Of a stretch of DNA of 64,000 nt, positions 40,741-49,471 are shown piece by piece; the stretch's first letter is position 1; every line of letters begins with the position of its first letter. The translations under genes and the position numbers were made by a program. The notes beneath the pieces were generated by a model. That model searched no databases, was not told where the DNA came from, and was given only the letters and a program-made list of their open reading frames with translations. Origin of the DNA: Micromonospora sp. MA102 (GTDB taxonomy: Bacteria > Actinomycetota > Actinomycetes > Mycobacteriales > Micromonosporaceae); contig NZ_JAMWEG010000001.1 of NCBI RefSeq assembly GCF_025460765.1, forward strand, positions 372,001-436,000, given 5' to 3'.

Positions 40741-42282
40741 GTGGGTGACCCGGCCGTCGTGGTGGGGGTGGACATCGGCACCACCAGCACCAAGGCGGTC
40801 GCGTACGACACCGGTGGCCGGCAGCTCGCCACCCACTCGATCGGCTACCCCCTGGAGGAGCCGCGACCCGGGTACGCCGAGCAGGACCCGGTCCGCATCT
40901 TCGACGCGGTGGTCGGGTCGATCCGGGCCGTGGCCGAGGAGCTGCGCCGGCCCGTCGCCGGCCTGTCGTTCAGCACCGCGATGCACAGCCTCATCGGGCT
41001 GGACGCCGACAACACCCCGCTCACGCCCTCGGTCACCTGGGCCGACTCCCGGGCCAGCGCGCAGGCCGAGCGGCTGCGTGCCGTGCCCTCCGGGCTGGCC
41101 ATCCACCGCCGCACCGGCACCCCGGTCCACCCGATGGCGCCGCTGCCCAAGCTGGTCTGGTTCGCCGAGCAGCAACCGACGCTGCACGCGCGGGTCGCGC
41201 ACTGGGTGGGCATCAAGGACTACGTGCTGCTGCGGCTGACCGGGGCACTGGTCACCGACCACTCGGTGGCCTCCGCCACCGGGCTGATGGACATCTACCG
41301 GCTGGCCTGGGACGCCGAGGCCCTCCGCATCGCCGGCATCACCGAGGAGCAGCTCCCGGAGCTCGTCCCCACCACCCACGTGCTGCCCGGCCTGGCCGCC
41401 GGTGCGGCCCGGGCCACCGGCCTGCCCGCGGACACCCCACTCGTGGTGGGGGCCGGCGACGGGCCGCTGGCGAACCTGGGGCTCGGCGCGGTGCATCCCG
41501 GCGAGGTGGCCTGCTCGATCGGCACCAGCGGGGCCATGCGGGTGATGGTGGAGCGCCCCGGCGTCGACCCGCTCGGCGGCGTCTTCTGCTACGCCCTGAC
41601 CGAGCACCGCTGGGTGGTCGGCGGGGCGATCAACAACGGCGGGATCGTCCTTCAGTGGGCCAACGAGGCGCTCGCCCCCGAGCTGGGCGAGCACGCCGAG
41701 GAAGAGCTGCTCGACCTGGCCGCCCGGGCGCCGGTCGGCTCCGGCGGGCTGATCATGCTGCCGTACCTGCTCAGCGAGCGGGCGCCGCACTGGAGCGCGC
41801 TGCCCCGCGGCGCGTACGTCGGGCTGACCCACGGGCACGGCCGGGCGCACCTGGTGCGGGCCGCGCTGGAAGGGGTCTGCCAGCAGCTCGCCCTGGTCCT
41901 CGCCTCGGTGCGTGCGGCCGGCAACGAGGTACGCGAGATCCGCGCCAGCGGCGGCTTCGCCCGCAGCCCGCTGTGGCGGCAGATCCTCGCCGACGCGCTC
42001 GGCATGCCGGTGCGCTTCCCGGTCGGGCACGAGGGCTCCAGCTTCGGCGCCGCCCTGCTCGGCATGCAGGCGCTCGGCCTGATCGAGTCGATCGAGGTCG
42101 CCGCCGACCTGGTCCGGATCGACGAGACGGTCCGCCCGAATCCCGCCTCCGCCGCCACGTACGCGGCCCTGCTGCCGCTCTTCTCCGAGCTGTACGACGC
42201 GCTCGTTCCGACGTTCGCGTCGCTGCGGCGGCTGGCCCCGAGCCTGCCGCCGGAGCCACCACCCACCGCTCCTCCCCAGTGA
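40741..42282 (+). CDS. Gluconokinase (FGGY carbohydrate kinase)
   Basis: This 513-residue FGGY kinase begins with the ATP-binding segment VGVDIGTTSTKAVAYD and includes SVTWADSRASAQAERLR, VGIKDYVLLRLTG, GAGDGPLANLGLGAVHPGEVA, SIGTSGAM and the C-terminal signature RAALEGVCQQLALVL/IRASGGFARSPLWRQILADALG. The sequence and length match bacterial gluconokinases (Bacillus GntK type), which phosphorylate gluconate to 6-phosphogluconate. The next gene is a GntP-type gluconate permease, which supports the assignment. The GTG at 40741 with GGAGG is the start; upstream residues are not coding. Confidence 0.93.
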   Translation: MGDPAVVVGVDIGTTSTKAVAYDTGGRQLATHSIGYPLEEPRPGYAEQDPVRIFDAVVGSIRAVAEELRRPVAGLSFSTAMHSLIGLDADNTPLTPSVTWADSRASAQAERLRAVPSGLAIHRRTGTPVHPMAPLPKLVWFAEQQPTLHARVAHWVGIKDYVLLRLTGALVTDHSVASATGLMDIYRLAWDAEALRIAGITEEQLPELVPTTHVLPGLAAGAARATGLPADTPLVVGAGDGPLANLGLGAVHPGEVACSIGTSGAMRVMVERPGVDPLGGVFCYALTEHRWVVGGAINNGGIVLQWANEALAPELGEHAEEELLDLAARAPVGSGGLIMLPYLLSERAPHWSALPRGAYVGLTHGHGRAHLVRAALEGVCQQLALVLASVRAAGNEVREIRASGGFARSPLWRQILADALGMPVRFPVGHEGSSFGAALLGMQALGLIESIEVAADLVRIDETVRPNPASAATYAALLPLFSELYDALVPTFASLRRLAPSLPPEPPPTAPPQ

Positions 42283-42319
42283 TCGCCCGTCCCGGAGGCA
42301 CGGACGACTACCGAAGGTC

Positions 42320-43846
42320 GTGATTGCCGTGGTCACACTGCTCGCCGCACCGGCGCAACCCCTCACGAACGCCGGTGACACCCAGCTCGTCATCGCCGCA
42401 CTGCTCGGCATCGCCGCGGTGGTGGTGCTCATCGCCTGGGGCAAGGTGCACCCGTTCCTGGCGCTGATCCTCGGCGCGGCCGTGCTCGGCGTGGTCGCCG
42501 GGGTCAGCGCCGACAAGATCGTCACCTCGTTCAGCGGCGGGGTGGGCTCCACGGTCGGCGGCGTCGGCCTGCTGATCGCGCTCGGCGCGATGATCGGTGG
42601 CCTGCTCGCCGAGTCCGGCGGCGCGGACAGCATCGTCGAACGGGTGGTCGGCCGCGTCTCCGGCGGCGCGCTGCCGTGGGCCATGGCCGGGGTGGCCGCG
42701 CTCATCGGTCTCCCGCTCTTCTTCGAGGTCGGCGTGGTGCTGCTGGTGCCGATCGTGCTGCTGGTCTCCCGCCGGGTCGACGTGCCGCTGATCAAGATCG
42801 GCATCCCGGCGCTGGCCGGCCTGTCGGTGCTGCACGGCCTCGTGCCGCCGCACCCGGGCCCGCTGGTCGCGATCGACGCGCTCGGCGCCAACCTCGGCCA
42901 GACCCTGGCCCTGGGCCTGCTGGTGGCGATCCCCACCGTGATCATCGCCGGGCCGGTCTTCGGCAACTTCATCGCCCGCTACGTGCCGGCCACCGCCCCG
43001 GAGGCGCTGCTGCCCACCCGGCAGCCGCTCGCCGCCGGCGGGGACCGGCGGCCGACCCGCCCCGGCGAGGGCCGGCTCGACGCCGACGGCGACCTGGTCA
43101 CCGAGGACGACCTGGTGAACCCGGGCACCGGCCGCCCCGGCGCGCCGATCGACGAGCCGGTGGGCCGGCGCTCCCGCCGGGAGCCGGCGCTCTGGGCCGC
43201 CGTGGTCACCGTGCTGCTGCCCGTGGTGCTGATGCTGCTGCGGGCGATCGGCGAGCTGACCCTCGATGAGGACACCGGCGGCCGGAAGGCGCTGGACATC
43301 ATCGGTACCCCGATCGTCGCGCTGCTGGCCGGCGTCATCTTCGCGATGATCTTCCTGGGCTACCGGACCGGGTTCAGCCGCGGCCAGGTCTCCGGATTCC
43401 TCGGCGGCTCGCTGCCGGCGATCGCCGGCATCCTGCTGATCGTCGCCGCCGGCGGCGGGTTCAAGCAGGTGCTGGTCGACGCGGGCGTCGGCAACCTGGT
43501 CGCGAACGCCGCCGAGGGCGCGAACCTGTCGCCGCTGCTGCTGGGCTGGCTGGTCGCGGTCGGCATCCGGGTGGCGACCGGCTCGGCCACCGTCGCCACC
43601 ATTACCGCGGCTGGCATCGTCGCGCCGCTCGCGGCCACCCTCCAGGGCCCCGAGGTGGCCCTGCTCGCGCTGGCCATCGGCTGCGGGTCGCTGTTCTTCT
43701 CGCACGTCAACGACGCCGGCTTCTGGCTGGTGAAGGAGTACTTCGGGCTGACCGTCGGGCAGACCATCAAGACCTGGTCGGTGATGGAGACGATCATCTC
43801 GGTGGTCGGCTTCGCCGGTGTCCTCCTGCTCGACCTGGTGCTGTAG
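42320..43846 (+). CDS. gntP: Gluconate:H+ symporter, GntP family
   Basis: This 508-residue permease has about 12 to 14 hydrophobic segments and the GntP signatures GGVGSTVGGVGLLIALGAMIGGLL, GLPLFFEVGVVLLVPIV, VLHGLVPPHPGPLVA and the C-terminal IRVATGSATVATITAAGIV and FSHVNDAGFWLVKEYFGL. A hydrophilic, acidic linker of about 60 residues (near 225-290) lies in the middle and is longer than in E. coli GntP. It follows the gluconokinase after 37 nt, so both form a gluconate uptake and phosphorylation operon feeding the pentose phosphate pathway. Confidence 0.94.
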   Translation: MIAVVTLLAAPAQPLTNAGDTQLVIAALLGIAAVVVLIAWGKVHPFLALILGAAVLGVVAGVSADKIVTSFSGGVGSTVGGVGLLIALGAMIGGLLAESGGADSIVERVVGRVSGGALPWAMAGVAALIGLPLFFEVGVVLLVPIVLLVSRRVDVPLIKIGIPALAGLSVLHGLVPPHPGPLVAIDALGANLGQTLALGLLVAIPTVIIAGPVFGNFIARYVPATAPEALLPTRQPLAAGGDRRPTRPGEGRLDADGDLVTEDDLVNPGTGRPGAPIDEPVGRRSRREPALWAAVVTVLLPVVLMLLRAIGELTLDEDTGGRKALDIIGTPIVALLAGVIFAMIFLGYRTGFSRGQVSGFLGGSLPAIAGILLIVAAGGGFKQVLVDAGVGNLVANAAEGANLSPLLLGWLVAVGIRVATGSATVATITAAGIVAPLAATLQGPEVALLALAIGCGSLFFSHVNDAGFWLVKEYFGLTVGQTIKTWSVMETIISVVGFAGVLLLDLVL

Positions 43847-43915
43847 CGGGCGCCGTGCCAGCGCGCGGGAGCCCGACCGGGTCGGCCGGGCGCCGGTCCG
43901 TCCGGGCGGGGCGGG

Positions 43916-44200
43916 TCAGGGCGCCTCGACGCCGGAGATGCGGAACTTGTGCACCTCCGCGCCGAGGATCATCGCCGCCTGCTCCCCGTCCGGGCCGGCG
44001 CCGCGGAAGTCGACCAGTTGCTCGTCGGACTCCCACCGCTCGTACACGTTGATCCGGCCCGGCTCGACCAGGTCCGCGCTGACCGCGAAGTCGACGCAAC
44101 CCGGCGCCGAGCGGGCCGCCCGGACGACCTCCGTGCAGGAGGCCAGGTAGGCGTCCCGCTGGGCCGGGTCGACGTAGAGGGTGCCGGCGACGATGAACAC
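43916..44200 (-). CDS. Antibiotic biosynthesis monooxygenase (ABM)-family protein
   Basis: This 94-residue protein has the ABM/dimeric alpha-beta barrel pattern: FIVAGTLYVDPAQRDAYLASC, SAPGCVDFAVSADLVEPGRINVYERWESDEQL. Such proteins act as quinol monooxygenases or cofactor-free oxygenases, or in heme handling. The GTG at 44200, 4 nt after GGAGG, is favoured over the frame start at 44239. It follows the MerR/TipA-like gene on the same strand with a 49-nt gap, and may be co-regulated with it. Confidence 0.85.
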   Translation of the reverse strand: MFIVAGTLYVDPAQRDAYLASCTEVVRAARSAPGCVDFAVSADLVEPGRINVYERWESDEQLVDFRGAGPDGEQAAMILGAEVHKFRISGVEAP

Positions 44201-44249
44201 GTGACCTCCAGGGCTGAGCCGTTCGGCCCATCCTGGCACCCGGGGCGGA

Positions 44250-45008
44250 TCAGGCCCGGCTGATCGCGTTGGCGTGGATCGCCTCGTTCAGGTACGCGGC
44301 CAGCCCCGGCCGGATCTTCTCGAAGTACGCGGTGAACCGCGGGTCGGCCACGTACATGTCGGCCAGGCCGGTGTGGATCTCGTACGAGCAGTCGTAGAAC
44401 CACCGGCTGATCAGCTGCCGGTGCTCCTCGGCCAGCGCCATGGCCTCCGCCGAGTCGGCCGGTGCGCCCGACGCCATCAGCTCGGTGATCCGCCGCCCCC
44501 ACTCCTCGTTCTCGGTCTTGTTACGCAGCCAGTCCTCCTTCGAGTAGCGGGCCGTCCGCTCGGCCGACTGCCGGTACGCGTCGGTGCCGCCCCAGCGCCG
44601 CTCGGCCTCCTCGGCGTGCTCGTCCGGGTCGAAGTCCCCGAACACCTCGAAGCGCTCCTCCGGGGTGAGCTGGATGTCCAATTTTCTCGCCTCCATCGCG
44701 AGTTCGATCGCCGTGACCATGTCCCGCAGCTTCCCGATCCGCCCGGTCAGCAGCTCGTGCTGCCGGCGCAGGTGCGGCAACGGGTCGCCGCCCGGGTCGT
44801 TGAGGATCTCGGCGATCTCCTCCAACGGGAACCCCAGCTCCCGGTAGGCCCGGATCAGCTGCAACCGCTCCAGGTCCGCGTCGTCGTAGCGGCGGTAGCC
44901 CGCCGCCGTGCGGCCGCGCGGCGAGAGCAGCCCGATCTCGTCGTAGTGGTGCAGCGTCCGGACCGTCACCCGGGCCGCCCGCGCCACCTGACCCACCGTG
45001 TATGCCAT
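44250..45008 (-). CDS. MerR-family regulator with TipAS-like drug-binding domain
   Basis: This 252-residue regulator has a MerR winged helix (YTVGQVARAARVTVRTLHHYDEIGLLSP, then GYRRYDDADLERLQLIRAYRELGFPLEEI), a dimerising coiled coil, and a C-terminal TipAS domain (WGGTDAYRQSAERTARYSKEDW, HRQLISRWFYDCSYEIHTGLADMYVADPRFTAYFEK). In TipAL this domain binds thiopeptide antibiotics and activates transcription of itself and target genes. The ATG at 45008 has GGGAGGGA upstream. The ABM gene follows. The ligand is unknown. Confidence 0.93.
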   Translation of the reverse strand: MAYTVGQVARAARVTVRTLHHYDEIGLLSPRGRTAAGYRRYDDADLERLQLIRAYRELGFPLEEIAEILNDPGGDPLPHLRRQHELLTGRIGKLRDMVTAIELAMEARKLDIQLTPEERFEVFGDFDPDEHAEEAERRWGGTDAYRQSAERTARYSKEDWLRNKTENEEWGRRITELMASGAPADSAEAMALAEEHRQLISRWFYDCSYEIHTGLADMYVADPRFTAYFEKIRPGLAAYLNEAIHANAISRA

Positions 45009-45104
45009 GGGTTCCCTCCCTTCCGCGACCAAGGCTCCCGCCTCCCGTTGCGTGAGGGTCAAGCCCGATTCTGCGGCCCGCGCGGTCCGGCCGGCGGGAA
45101 ACGG

Positions 45105-45154
45105 CGATCGCCCCCGGCCTCCCCGGAGGGGGGACGGGAGGCCAGGGGCGATCG
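45105..45154. terminator. Long hairpin terminator
   Basis: CGATCGCCCCCGGCCTCCC at 45105-45123 pairs with 45136-45154 along 19 positions with one mismatch and a 12-nt loop. It follows the minus-strand gene ending at 45165 and separates it from the MerR gene. Confidence 0.75.
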
Positions 45155-45164
45155 GAGGGCCGGG

Positions 45165-45797
45165 TCAGGTGGTGACCCGCTCCCGCTCCGGGGCGGCGAA
45201 CGTCGCGCTGGCCGGGGTGCGGAAGGCGTGCACCAGGCCGGCGACCGAGAGCAGCAGGAGCAGCGCCGCGCCGAGGTACATGGCCAGGGCGCCCTGCTCG
45301 GCCTTGCGACCGAACTCGCTGAACCCGTACGAGGTGAGCAGCAGGCCGCGCAGCGTCTCGCCCTTGAACACGGTCTCCCGCTGGGCGCTCACGTCGGCGA
45401 GCTGCTTCTGCAGGTCCGCCAGGTTGGCGGCCTTGGCCTGCTCGGCCTGGGCCACCTGCTCACGCAGCGCGGTCTGCGGGGCGCCCAGGTCGGCGTAGGT
45501 CTTGCCGCCGCCGATGGACTTCAGGTGCAGGCCGATGTACTCATTTGCGTAGCACTCGGCCTGCTTGCCGGTGGTGAGCGGCTTGCCGGCGTACGAGCGC
45601 AGGCAGTCCGCCTTCTTCTCCTCGTCGCTGAGCTTGTCGGCCGGGGTGAAGCTGATGTGCTGGGCGGCGAGCTGGTCGTGCACGTAGCGGTTGGCGAAGT
45701 TGGCGTTCGTCGTCAGGACGACGCCGACGACGAGCAGCAGGACCGCGAGGCCCAGCCCACCGATGCTGAACAACAGGTCGAGTGTCCGTCGCTTCAT
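45165..45797 (-). CDS. Two-helix membrane protein with extracytoplasmic coiled coil
   Basis: This 210-residue protein has an N-terminal helix (LLFSIGGLGLAVLLLVVGVVLTT) and a C-terminal one (LAMYLGAALLLLLSVAGLVHAF) that enclose about 130 residues, including two cysteines (ADCLRSYAG and AECYANEY) and a helical heptad segment (LREQVAQAEQAKAANLADLQKQLADV). It is probably anchored at both ends with the loop outside. I recognise no family. The ATG at 45797 is preceded by AGGAG. It has its own strong terminator. Confidence 0.8.
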   Translation of the reverse strand: MKRRTLDLLFSIGGLGLAVLLLVVGVVLTTNANFANRYVHDQLAAQHISFTPADKLSDEEKKADCLRSYAGKPLTTGKQAECYANEYIGLHLKSIGGGKTYADLGAPQTALREQVAQAEQAKAANLADLQKQLADVSAQRETVFKGETLRGLLLTSYGFSEFGRKAEQGALAMYLGAALLLLLSVAGLVHAFRTPASATFAAPERERVTT

Positions 45798-45920
45798 CTC
45801 TGGCTCCTGTATGGATGGTGTCCGCGTTGTTTGTCGACACCATCGTGGCGGTGGACGGGGCACCGGCAGCAGGGCCGAATCCCCCGTCCCGCCCGGGACC
45901 TTCGACCCCCCTTCCCCGGT

Positions 45921-46424
45921 TCAGCACTCGTCGGCGGCCCGGCGGGCCAGTTCCTCGCGGGTGACGACGGCGTTCCGCTCCATTCCGCCCTCGAGGATCT
46001 CGGTGATCAGGACCTGCTCCGGGCGTAGGGCGGCCAGCTCGGACGGCTGGAAGCGCACCGGCCGGGTGTTGAAGGAGTTGTCGTCGGCGGCGGCGAACAG
46101 GACGAAGGAGGTCACCCCGGGCGGCGGCTCCGGCGGGGGGAAACCGATGAGCGGCACTGTCTCCGGGGACACCGCCCGCGGCGGCACCGGGAAGTCCTGA
46201 CCGGGCCAGCTCGGCCCGGCGGACGGCCGGTCCGAGCGGCCGTCGTCGATCGCGATACCGCCGGGCGGGCGGGACGCGCACCAGGCGAGGACGGCGACCG
46301 GCTGGCCGTCGGCGTCCACGGTGATCCCGGTGATCCCCTCGGTCGCGGGCGTGCAGGCGGTCAACCCGGCGAGAATCAGGGCGGCCACCAGGACGAGGGC
46401 GGTGGAACGCGGCGGGCGAGCCAT
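45921..46424 (-). CDS. Small lipoprotein of unknown function
   Basis: This 167-residue protein has a signal peptide ending in a lipobox (LVLVAALILAGLTAC), so it should be lipid-anchored outside. The mature part is short and Pro-rich in the middle, with a predicted beta segment VTSFVLFAAADD and a helical tail. No domain is recognised. It lies between the two-helix protein and the GGDEF-EAL protein on the same strand with separate promoter spaces. Confidence 0.75.
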   Translation of the reverse strand: MARPPRSTALVLVAALILAGLTACTPATEGITGITVDADGQPVAVLAWCASRPPGGIAIDDGRSDRPSAGPSWPGQDFPVPPRAVSPETVPLIGFPPPEPPPGVTSFVLFAAADDNSFNTRPVRFQPSELAALRPEQVLITEILEGGMERNAVVTREELARRAADEC

Positions 46425-46480
46425 GTCACCACGGTCCCGGGTACGGGTCACCCGCGGAACGCGGTGGGGTAACAGGTCAG

Positions 46481-48760
46481 TCAGCGGGCCGCGTCGACCG
46501 GAGTGAGCGTGTCGAGCAGCTCGGACAGGGCGGCCGGGCGGCCATAGCGCCAGCCCTGGCCGTGCAGGCAGCCGATCGCGGTCACCGCGGCGTGCTGGCC
46601 GCCGGTCTCCACGCCCTCGGCCACCACGGCCAGGTCGAACGCGCCGGCCAGCCGGTTGACCATCTCCACCGTGGCGTACGCCCGCGCGTCGTCGGCGTCG
46701 AGGCGGGCCACGAAGGACCTGTCGATCTTCAGCTCGGTGGCCGGGATCCGGTGCAGGTAGCTCAGCGAGGAGTAGCCGGTGCCGAAGTCGTCGATGGCGA
46801 TGCCGACCCCGAGGTCGCGGAGCTGCGTCAGCCGGTCGAGCACTGCCTCGCTCCCCTCGATGAGCGCCGACTCGGTGAGTTCGAGGGTGAGCGCGCGGAG
46901 CGGCAGGCCGGCCGCCCCGACCGCCCCGGTGACCGTGGCGATCAGGTCGGGCCGGCGCAGGTGGGCAGCGGCGATGTTGACCGCAACGGTGACCTCGGGG
47001 GACTGCTCGCGCCAGGTGCCCGCCGCCCGGCACGCCTCGTGGATGACCCACCTGTCGATCGCGAGGATCAGCCCGGTCTCCTCGGCCAGCGGCAGGAACC
47101 GCGCCGGGGTGAGCACGCCGAGCCGGGGGTGCCGCCAGCGCACCAGCGCCTCGACGCTGCGTACCGCGCCGGTGGACAGGTCGACGATGGGCTGGAACTC
47201 CATGAGCAGCTGGCCCTCGTCGACCGCGCGGCGCAGGTCGGCGATCAGCTCGGCCCGGGTCACCGCCGACTCCCGCAGCTGCGGCGTGCACGTCCGGTAC
47301 GCGGACTTGCCGGCCGCCTTCGCCGCGTACATGGCGATGTCGGCGTCGCGGAGCAGGTCGGTGTGGGAGGTGTGCTGCGGGCCGTACTCGGCGATGCCGA
47401 TGCTGGCCGAGGGGTGCACGCCCAGGTCCTCCTCGCCGGGCAGCGGTTCGAGGGCGGCGAGCAGCCGGAGGGCGAGCCGCTCCGGCGGCACCGGCCGGTC
47501 ACCGGCGACCAGCACGGCGAACTCGTCGCCGCCGAGCCGCGCGATCATCCCGTCGGGGCCGGTGGCGTCCGCCATCCGCTCGGCGATGGTGCGCAGCAGC
47601 CGGTCACCGGCGGCGTGCCCGAAGCGGTCGTTGACCTGCTTGAAGCCGTCCAGGTCGAGGAGCAGGACGGCCACCGGACCGCCGTCGCGCAGGGCGCGGC
47701 GCAGCCGCCGCGTGAAGGTGAGCCGGTTGGGCAGGCCGGTGAGCTGGTCGGAGTACGCGAGCCGGCGCAGCCGGGCGACCAGCCGCAGGTTCTCGTTGGC
47801 GGCCAGCCCCTGACGCAGGGCGAGCACCCCGAGCAGCGTCATCATGCCCAGGAAGATCAGGTGCGGGGTCTGCCCGGTGGGCCGGCGGGCGAGCACCACG
47901 GCGACGATCGCGCCGCCCACCGGCAGGTAGGGCAGGGCCACCCGCCACCACGGCGGCAGCGGCGACTCGCCGGTCTCCTCCTCCTCGGCACAGGAGGGCG
48001 GCGGCGGGTACCGGGTGGCGAGGCCCATGAGCAGGTAGCTCAGTGGCCAGCACACGTCGATCGGGTGGCCGGGGGCGTAGCTGCCGTGCGCGACGAGAGA
48101 GACGTAGACAGCGTCGGCGGCGGCCCGGACGGCCAGGCCGACCCCGATCGCGGTGAGGGCCCGCCACACCGGACGGGGCGGCCCGGCGATCGCCACCAGG
48201 ATGGTGAGCTGCACCAGGTCGAGCATCGGGTAGAGCAGCCCGAAGGTGCGCAGCGGATCGGTCAGCTCGGCGGTGGCGAGGTCGCGGAACACCAGCACCC
48301 AGCCGATGGGGATGAGGGCCAGCCCGACGATCACCCCGTCGAGCAGGGTGCGGGCCTGCCCGACCAGGCTGCGGGGGGCGGCCACGGAGCAGAGCAGCGC
48401 GGCGGTGCCGGTGACGATGCCGGCGGTGAACAGCGCGCCGACCAGCGGGGTGTGCGGCAGGTCGTGCCCGCCGAGCCGCTCGACCGTCCAGACCGTCCGG
48501 CCGAGCGCCGCGAGGGTCATGGTGGCCGCGAGCAGCGCCCAGAACCGGCGCAGCGGGGTCGGGTGCCGCCGGGCCACGCCCGCGCAGGCCACCGCCGCCC
48601 AGCCGGCCACCGCCACCGCGCCGATGTCGCTGACCAGGGCGCCGCCCGGCAGGCCGGCGAGCAGCCACACCGCTTCCCCGAGTACGACGAGGGCGGCCGC
48701 GGCGAACCCGACACGGCCGGCGAGCGGGCGACGGGCCGGCGCCACGGCGGCGAGGCTCAC
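46481..48760 (-). CDS. Membrane GGDEF-EAL protein (cyclic di-GMP turnover)
   Basis: This 759-residue protein has about nine hydrophobic N-terminal segments (a MASE-like sensor). A GGDEF domain follows, with an intact RLGGDEFAVLV near residue 412 and the start DQLTGLPNRLTF. Its EAL domain has EALVRWRHP near 537, then NIAAAHL, ELTESALIEG, DDFGTGYSSLSYL, LKIDRSFV and VVAEGVET. Both active sites read as complete, so synthesis and breakdown of cyclic di-GMP are both possible; which dominates cannot be told. In actinomycetes c-di-GMP controls development through BldD. The GTG at 48760 is the likely start. Confidence 0.93.
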   Translation of the reverse strand: MSLAAVAPARRPLAGRVGFAAAALVVLGEAVWLLAGLPGGALVSDIGAVAVAGWAAVACAGVARRHPTPLRRFWALLAATMTLAALGRTVWTVERLGGHDLPHTPLVGALFTAGIVTGTAALLCSVAAPRSLVGQARTLLDGVIVGLALIPIGWVLVFRDLATAELTDPLRTFGLLYPMLDLVQLTILVAIAGPPRPVWRALTAIGVGLAVRAAADAVYVSLVAHGSYAPGHPIDVCWPLSYLLMGLATRYPPPPSCAEEEETGESPLPPWWRVALPYLPVGGAIVAVVLARRPTGQTPHLIFLGMMTLLGVLALRQGLAANENLRLVARLRRLAYSDQLTGLPNRLTFTRRLRRALRDGGPVAVLLLDLDGFKQVNDRFGHAAGDRLLRTIAERMADATGPDGMIARLGGDEFAVLVAGDRPVPPERLALRLLAALEPLPGEEDLGVHPSASIGIAEYGPQHTSHTDLLRDADIAMYAAKAAGKSAYRTCTPQLRESAVTRAELIADLRRAVDEGQLLMEFQPIVDLSTGAVRSVEALVRWRHPRLGVLTPARFLPLAEETGLILAIDRWVIHEACRAAGTWREQSPEVTVAVNIAAAHLRRPDLIATVTGAVGAAGLPLRALTLELTESALIEGSEAVLDRLTQLRDLGVGIAIDDFGTGYSSLSYLHRIPATELKIDRSFVARLDADDARAYATVEMVNRLAGAFDLAVVAEGVETGGQHAAVTAIGCLHGQGWRYGRPAALSELLDTLTPVDAAR

Positions 48761-48896
48761 GTGCTGCTGGGGGACAACGATTCGCTCCGGCTCTCTCTCG
48801 GACGTGCACCCTCGTCGATGACGACCGGTTGCGGACGGCGAACGGCAGCAAGCCTAGTCAGCGCCCGGTGCCGCCGCCAGAGCCGATCGGCGGCCG

Positions 48897-49415
48897 TCAC
48901 CGCCCGGGTGGGCCGACGTGTTCCGGGCCGCCGCGGCGGTAGAGGGAGACCAGGACGCCGTACCGGGGCTGGTCCGGTCCGGCCTCCTCGGCCTCGCCGA
49001 CGAGCGTGTCCAGGGTGGACCGGAGCCGCTCGGCCTGGGCCGGAGTGAGCCGCAGGTGGCGCAGGTGCACGAGCGGGTCGGGGTCGCCGGCCAGTTCCTC
49101 GGCGACCGCGCCCAGCATCGCGCCGGTGGCGCCGGCGTCGACGGTCTCGCCGGACAGGCGGCGGAACGCCCGCTCGTGGTACTGCTCGGTGCCGCCGCGG
49201 ACCTGGCGGGTGTGCGCGACCCGGACCAGGCCGGCCTCGGTGAGCACCTTGAGGTGGTGGGCGACGGTGCCCTTGGCCGCGCCGAGCCCGGCGGCGAGCT
49301 GGCTGATGGTGGCCGGCCCGGACCCGAGTGCGAAGAGCAGCCGGTGCCGGAACGGGTGGGCCAGCGCCTTGAAGTGGGCCGGGGTGCGGACCTCCAGGTC
49401 GGTCTTGTCGTTCAC
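48897..49415 (-). CDS. ArsR-type winged-helix transcriptional regulator
   Basis: This 172-residue regulator has an ArsR-like winged helix: FKALAHPFRHRLLFALGSGPATISQLAAGLGAAKGTVAHHLKVLTEAGLVR, and then a wing with VRGGTEQYHERAF. No Cys-rich metal site is evident, so it is of the non-metal-sensing type. The start is a GTG at 49415. It is divergent from the S41 peptidase gene, 56 nt away, with a perfect inverted repeat between them that would let it control both genes. Confidence 0.9.
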   Translation of the reverse strand: MNDKTDLEVRTPAHFKALAHPFRHRLLFALGSGPATISQLAAGLGAAKGTVAHHLKVLTEAGLVRVAHTRQVRGGTEQYHERAFRRLSGETVDAGATGAMLGAVAEELAGDPDPLVHLRHLRLTPAQAERLRSTLDTLVGEAEEAGPDQPRYGVLVSLYRRGGPEHVGPPGR

Positions 49416-49419
49416 TGTT

Positions 49420-49445
49420 AAAGCGTCTAATTCTCTTGACGCTTT
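49420..49445. promoter_or_regulatory. Operator between divergent arsR-type and S41 genes
   Basis: AAAGCGTC (49420-49427) and its exact complement GACGCTTT (49438-49445) flank a 10-nt A/T-rich spacer. A TTGACG -35-like hexamer (49436-49441) for the peptidase gene overlaps the right arm. Only 27 nt separate the repeat from the peptidase start, with no clear ribosome-binding site, so a leaderless mRNA is possible. Confidence 0.6.
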
Positions 49446-49471
49446 GTCAACCGGCCTGCTCTACTCGGGAC

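Noticed and set aside
40741..46424. Natural-product gene cluster suggested by the ABM monooxygenase and TipA-like regulator
   Set aside because: No polyketide synthase, NRPS, terpene, RiPP precursor or tailoring set is present; neighbours are gluconate and housekeeping genes.
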